Part shown: piece after piece, positions 60,696 to 64,000 of the stretch
How positions within the stretch are numbered: position 1 is the stretch's first letter
How the letters are laid out: each line of letters opens with the position of its first letter
From: Euglena gracilis
Lineage: Eukaryota; Euglenida; Euglenophyceae; Euglenales
Assembly: GCA_039621445.1 (NCBI GenBank)
Contig: CP154955.1
Coordinates: 1,628,558 to 1,692,557 of the forward strand
Direction: 5' to 3'
DNA: 64,000 nucleotides
Made by a program: the position numbers and the translations under genes
Notes under the pieces: model-generated
Database searches by the model: none
What the model was told of the DNA's origin: nothing
The model's input: the letters and a program-made list of their open reading frames with translations, nothing else

Positions 60696-61825
60696 GTTAT
60701 ATTTGTGATCCATTTGCCTTATACATTCAATAATACTCATGAATTGGCAAAGGCAAGCACATTCACTTTATGTTCTATTTGGCAAGAAATGTCGCTGTGA
60801 TTCATCTGCCAAGGAAAAAGCACTTATGATCCTTTTGGAAATGAGATTGCGATGACGATCCATTTGGCAAGCATGTTGCTTCTGTTGGGCAAGCACAATG
60901 TGTTTATAACCCATTTGAAAGTCACATTGCTTTTATGATCAATTTGGCAAGCACATCAGGGGTGCCCTGCTATTTGGATTGTGGTGTGTCCTACCACTCA
61001 GATGCTAGTAGGAACGCATTCACACCCCACACTGTTCAGCACACAAACAAAGCAATACAATCCTGCAGTATCGATCGGGCTGGATAGTGCCAGACATTGG
61101 CGGTAATTCTCATGAGGTAAGCCGTGCATTTGTAGGCTCAGAAGGGGCCATCTAATGTCATCGTGTGCCACATAATCATGCAAGCTAATAATTCCTGAAG
61201 TTCCTTGTGTTTCTCAGAAAATAAAACCCATCACACCATAAATTAAAGCGAACACATTCAGATACACAACAATGGATGGAGAAATAAATGGTGTGTGGAT
61301 GGGAGGGACTCCCCCACCCCTCGGGGTTTGAAAAAGAAGGCTGTCCGAGCACACAGAATATTGTCATTTTCTGGTTCTGTGGCACGATTTTTTTGGCATA
61401 CGTGTGGAGTATGCTGGTTTGGTTTGGGTTGTTTGTTTGTTTTCAATTTTGGATTGGCATGATTAACACCTTCGAGAAAAACGCAGATACAATGGAACAA
61501 AGGACAAAAATCATAATATTCAAAGTTGATATTATCAATATGTTTAACCTTTGGGCTGCTTTTTTTGATATCCATGCAGGGTGGGAAAATATGCAACTTG
61601 GCCCTTCAAATTATGCAAGTCAAAAATAATACAAAAAATGCAAAAAAGATGCAAAAAAAGATGCAAAAAAATGCAACTTGCATAAAACCCCTGAGAAAAG
61701 GCTGGAATATAACAGAATTTTGCTGCCTAGAATCAGAAAACATGTGACAATGCCGGTGCACCTGTCAATGATTCACAACCTCCTGGACGACAACGGCAAG
61801 CACTGAAGCTTTGAATGAATGGCAC
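60696..61825. other. spacer with loose ATTTGGCAAGCA repeats
   Basis: Between 60700 and 60960, GATCCATTTGGCAA(G/A)CA-like phrases recur about every 50-60 bp (also at 60430). The remainder is AT-rich without exon signals. Confidence 0.5.
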
Positions 61826-62254
61826 CTACACGTTCAGTCTATGCAAATCGTCCCTCCAGGTCACAGCTTGCTTCACATGTTGATTAGCAACGCTCTTCTG
61901 GCGGTGGTTAATGAGCTTCTGGCAAGCCACACACCACATTGACTCACCCCGGACTTCAAAAGTACCGAATGGGAATTGCTTGCAACGGCAGCATACTCTG
62001 GCTCCACCCACGTTTTTCCACACGTTTTTTGGATCCAGAATATGCACGGGAGCTTGGAGTTGACTTTGCTCCATAATTGAACTTCCTCTTCTTTTGAGGT
62101 GAGTCTTCGTCTTCTTCTTCTTCAGGGGGGACCTTACCCTCGTCCACCAAACCTCCTTCCAGAATTGATTCCTCTTGACTGTCGCCATGGTGATGTGCCA
62201 TGGTGGAAGCTGACATGACAAATACAAACTCGGAAAACAGTCACTCCTCTGCAT
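61826..62254 (-). pseudogene. hAT transposase N-terminus relic (NLS plus BED-type zinc finger)
   Basis: One minus-strand frame from ATG at 62216 gives an acidic stretch and a basic nuclear-localisation-like patch (EEEEDEDSPQKKRKFNYG). A second overlapping frame, shifted by one base near 62010-62040, gives a zinc-finger pattern: CCRCKQFPFGTFEV, then WCVACQKLINHRQKSVANQH. CxxC followed by HRxKSxxxxH is typical of BED/CGGBP1-like fingers at the start of hAT transposases. The copies at 21.4 and 48.2 kb hold the region that follows such a finger, so this could be a separate fragment of the same family. The shift may be a frameshift or an unrecognised intron. Termini were not found. Confidence 0.55.
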
Positions 62255-64000
62255 AGCTGCCTTTTAATAGGGTGAAATTATCAAAGACCCCAGGCAACTG
62301 CAGAGGGACCAGAGACAAATAATGACATGGAGACCAACTACAAATATTTTTTCCAGGGCAAAATATTCTATGAAAAAAAATGCAAAAAAATGCAAAAAAT
62401 GCAAATTTCGGAAAAACCTGATTGTGCAAAAAAATGCAAATTATGCAAATTCCATACCCCCCCCCCCTGTATCCATGGATAGATTGGTAGATGAGCGAAC
62501 GTGGCAGACAATATTTGGGCTATTTTTTTGGACATAAAATAAATGTAAACATGGGTTAAGTTTTGGAATATGTACCTGCAGCTTGAAATGCTCAAAAATG
62601 TGAATATCAAGGGTGAGAAAACCTACATATATTCCATGTTTACACTTCTGCTGCCCAGTTTGTCACCACTGAATGCCTGGCTCCGCAGTCTCTCCCTCTT
62701 ATCCGTGCCGCCCCCGCCCCAGTCAGCTCCCTGTTTCCATGCCCCAGTCTTTTTCTGGTCCATGGTGCGCTGCCCATGAGAGGACTTGTCCATGGCACAC
62801 CCCATGCCTTGGTGGGTCAAGGACACGGGGAGGACCCCGGAGGTAGGATTCGTTTTAACTCGCAAGGCCACCATGGGAAAGGGGGTTGGGTGGGTAGGCG
62901 GGTGGGTGGTTGGGGCCCAGGCCAGACCTCCCCCATGGGGGGATCCCGAGCAGTGGGCCGACCCATACCTACCCCCCCCCCCGGGAAACTGTCACCTGAT
63001 TCTCAAACATTACATTCTCCCGGGGGGGGGGGGGGAGGTAGGAAGCGCCGGAAAGCAAGGGGGGAACACCAAAGCCAAAAAACAAATTATTTGGAGGGTT
63101 CCACACCACACTGATGATTCAGTGCCACGGCAGGAGGTAAGAGAAATGCCGTCACTCATGCTGTGATAAAGCAACGGACGCCGTGCATCAAGCGTGGCAA
63201 CGCTCTCAAAAAAAAAATCGTTGGTGTGGCCCGCCGCCATAGAGTATGGACTCACCACTCACTGGCTTGTACATGCAATCAGTCAAAATGCACGTGAGAA
63301 CTCTAAAGCAAATCCAAACACGTCAGAGCAAATTGAGAGATCGGACTACAAATGTCACAAATGACTTCACAGGTGGTATTCAAAAATGTGCAAAAACAGG
63401 TGAAAGCAAGAATTGATATTCGATGTGGTCAAATCACACTTTGTTCCCTCAAAACTATGATCATCACTTGTTGACATTCCAGAAAGAAAACAAGTTGGAA
63501 TGACGCAGAATAAAATTCCTCATAATATGATGAATTGCTTGCTACGGTGGCTTCCTTTCACTCACTCTTTGCGTCCTTTTCAACACGTTCTGTAGGCACA
63601 TGCACCAGACTAAATCACACTAACACGTATATTTCGGGGCAAAAAGGAGGTCAGCAGGGGCATGCTCTATCGCGTTGCAGGCAGCCAGGGCAATATATCA
63701 ATTCTGGGGGGGGGGGAGGGGGCTAGGTCAACATGGTTACTTCCCTGCTGGTGGGTTGGGGTTTGCTGCCACGCCAGCTGCTTCAGGTGGCGGGGTGGTG
63801 GCTTGCTGGGCCACTCCCATGCTTCCATTGGATGCTTTGGTGGGAAGCACAATCAGAATGGTGGGTCAATTTGAATTCAAACCACACACACACAGGCACA
63901 CGCACACACCCACATACATAAACACATTCATTTTTTTCTCTGATGGTGGGTCAATTTAAACCCGAACCAGGCGCGCGCACACACAGACACACACACACAC
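62255..64000. other. non-coding window end
   Basis: G/C-run blocks at 62900-63045 and 63703-63722, and CA tracts at 63883-63915 and 63977-64000. No exon recognised. Confidence 0.4.

Overview
The window is eukaryotic nuclear DNA. It looks like the genome of a euglenozoan, most likely a euglenid, although no single marker gene proves this. Coding is sparse and falls in short GC-rich exons. I found convincing exons only on the minus strand. Between them lie long introns and spacers filled with G- or C-runs, microsatellites (CAA, TG, TA, CA), purine/pyrimidine repeats and short interstitial TTAGGG tracts, the telomere unit reported for Euglena. The strongest taxonomic evidence is intron structure. 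Besides ordinary GT-AG (and some GC-AG) introns, at least ten junctions fit the nonconventional intron type known from euglenid nuclear genes. In these, a 5' arm starting at intron position +4 (usually CAG) is complementary to a 3' arm ending at -6 (usually CTG), and the ends need not be GT or AG. All exon boundaries were worked out by hand from reading frame, phase, arm pairing and recalled protein-family patterns; no search was run.

Layout in window coordinates (genes read right to left): (1) 863-2530, four exons of a small hypothetical protein with a Tudor/SH3-like segment, with a 0.5-kb TG microsatellite in its first intron. (2) 4069-7292, an EF-hand (penta-EF-like) protein with two textbook nonconventional introns. 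(3) 8571-15032, an apparently complete eleven-exon protein kinase carrying G-loop, HRD, DFG, PPE and DPxRR motifs. (4) 15775-17195, the last two exons of an Ala/Pro/Ser-rich protein, with further isolated exons at 17847-18017 and 19044-19163. (5) 21419-22248, a decayed hAT transposon with an 8-bp target duplication. (6) 23485-23621, a lone exon resembling the start of a glycosyltransferase-like gene. (7) about 27697-37512, a multi-exon glycosyltransferase-like gene. (8) 40278-52645, a PC-esterase / PMR5-TBL-type (wall polysaccharide O-acetyltransferase-like) gene of about eleven exons, with a second copy of the hAT element in one intron. (9) 54243-57645, a gene-poor block with twelve dispersed copies of a 20-bp palindrome around TGCGCAnnTGCGCA, found nowhere else in the window. 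(10) 57.9-61 kb, repeat-rich spacer. (11) 61826-62254, a relic of a hAT transposase N-terminus (acidic/NLS segment plus BED-type zinc finger).

The genes do not form an obvious pathway. The glycosyltransferase-like and PC-esterase genes both point to surface or storage polysaccharide modification, and the kinase and EF-hand protein are signalling proteins. The main interest is the intron biology: paired-end introns that remove cleanly in frame, some flanked by direct repeats that look like target-site duplications, beside several families of inverted-repeat mobile elements that also sit in introns.
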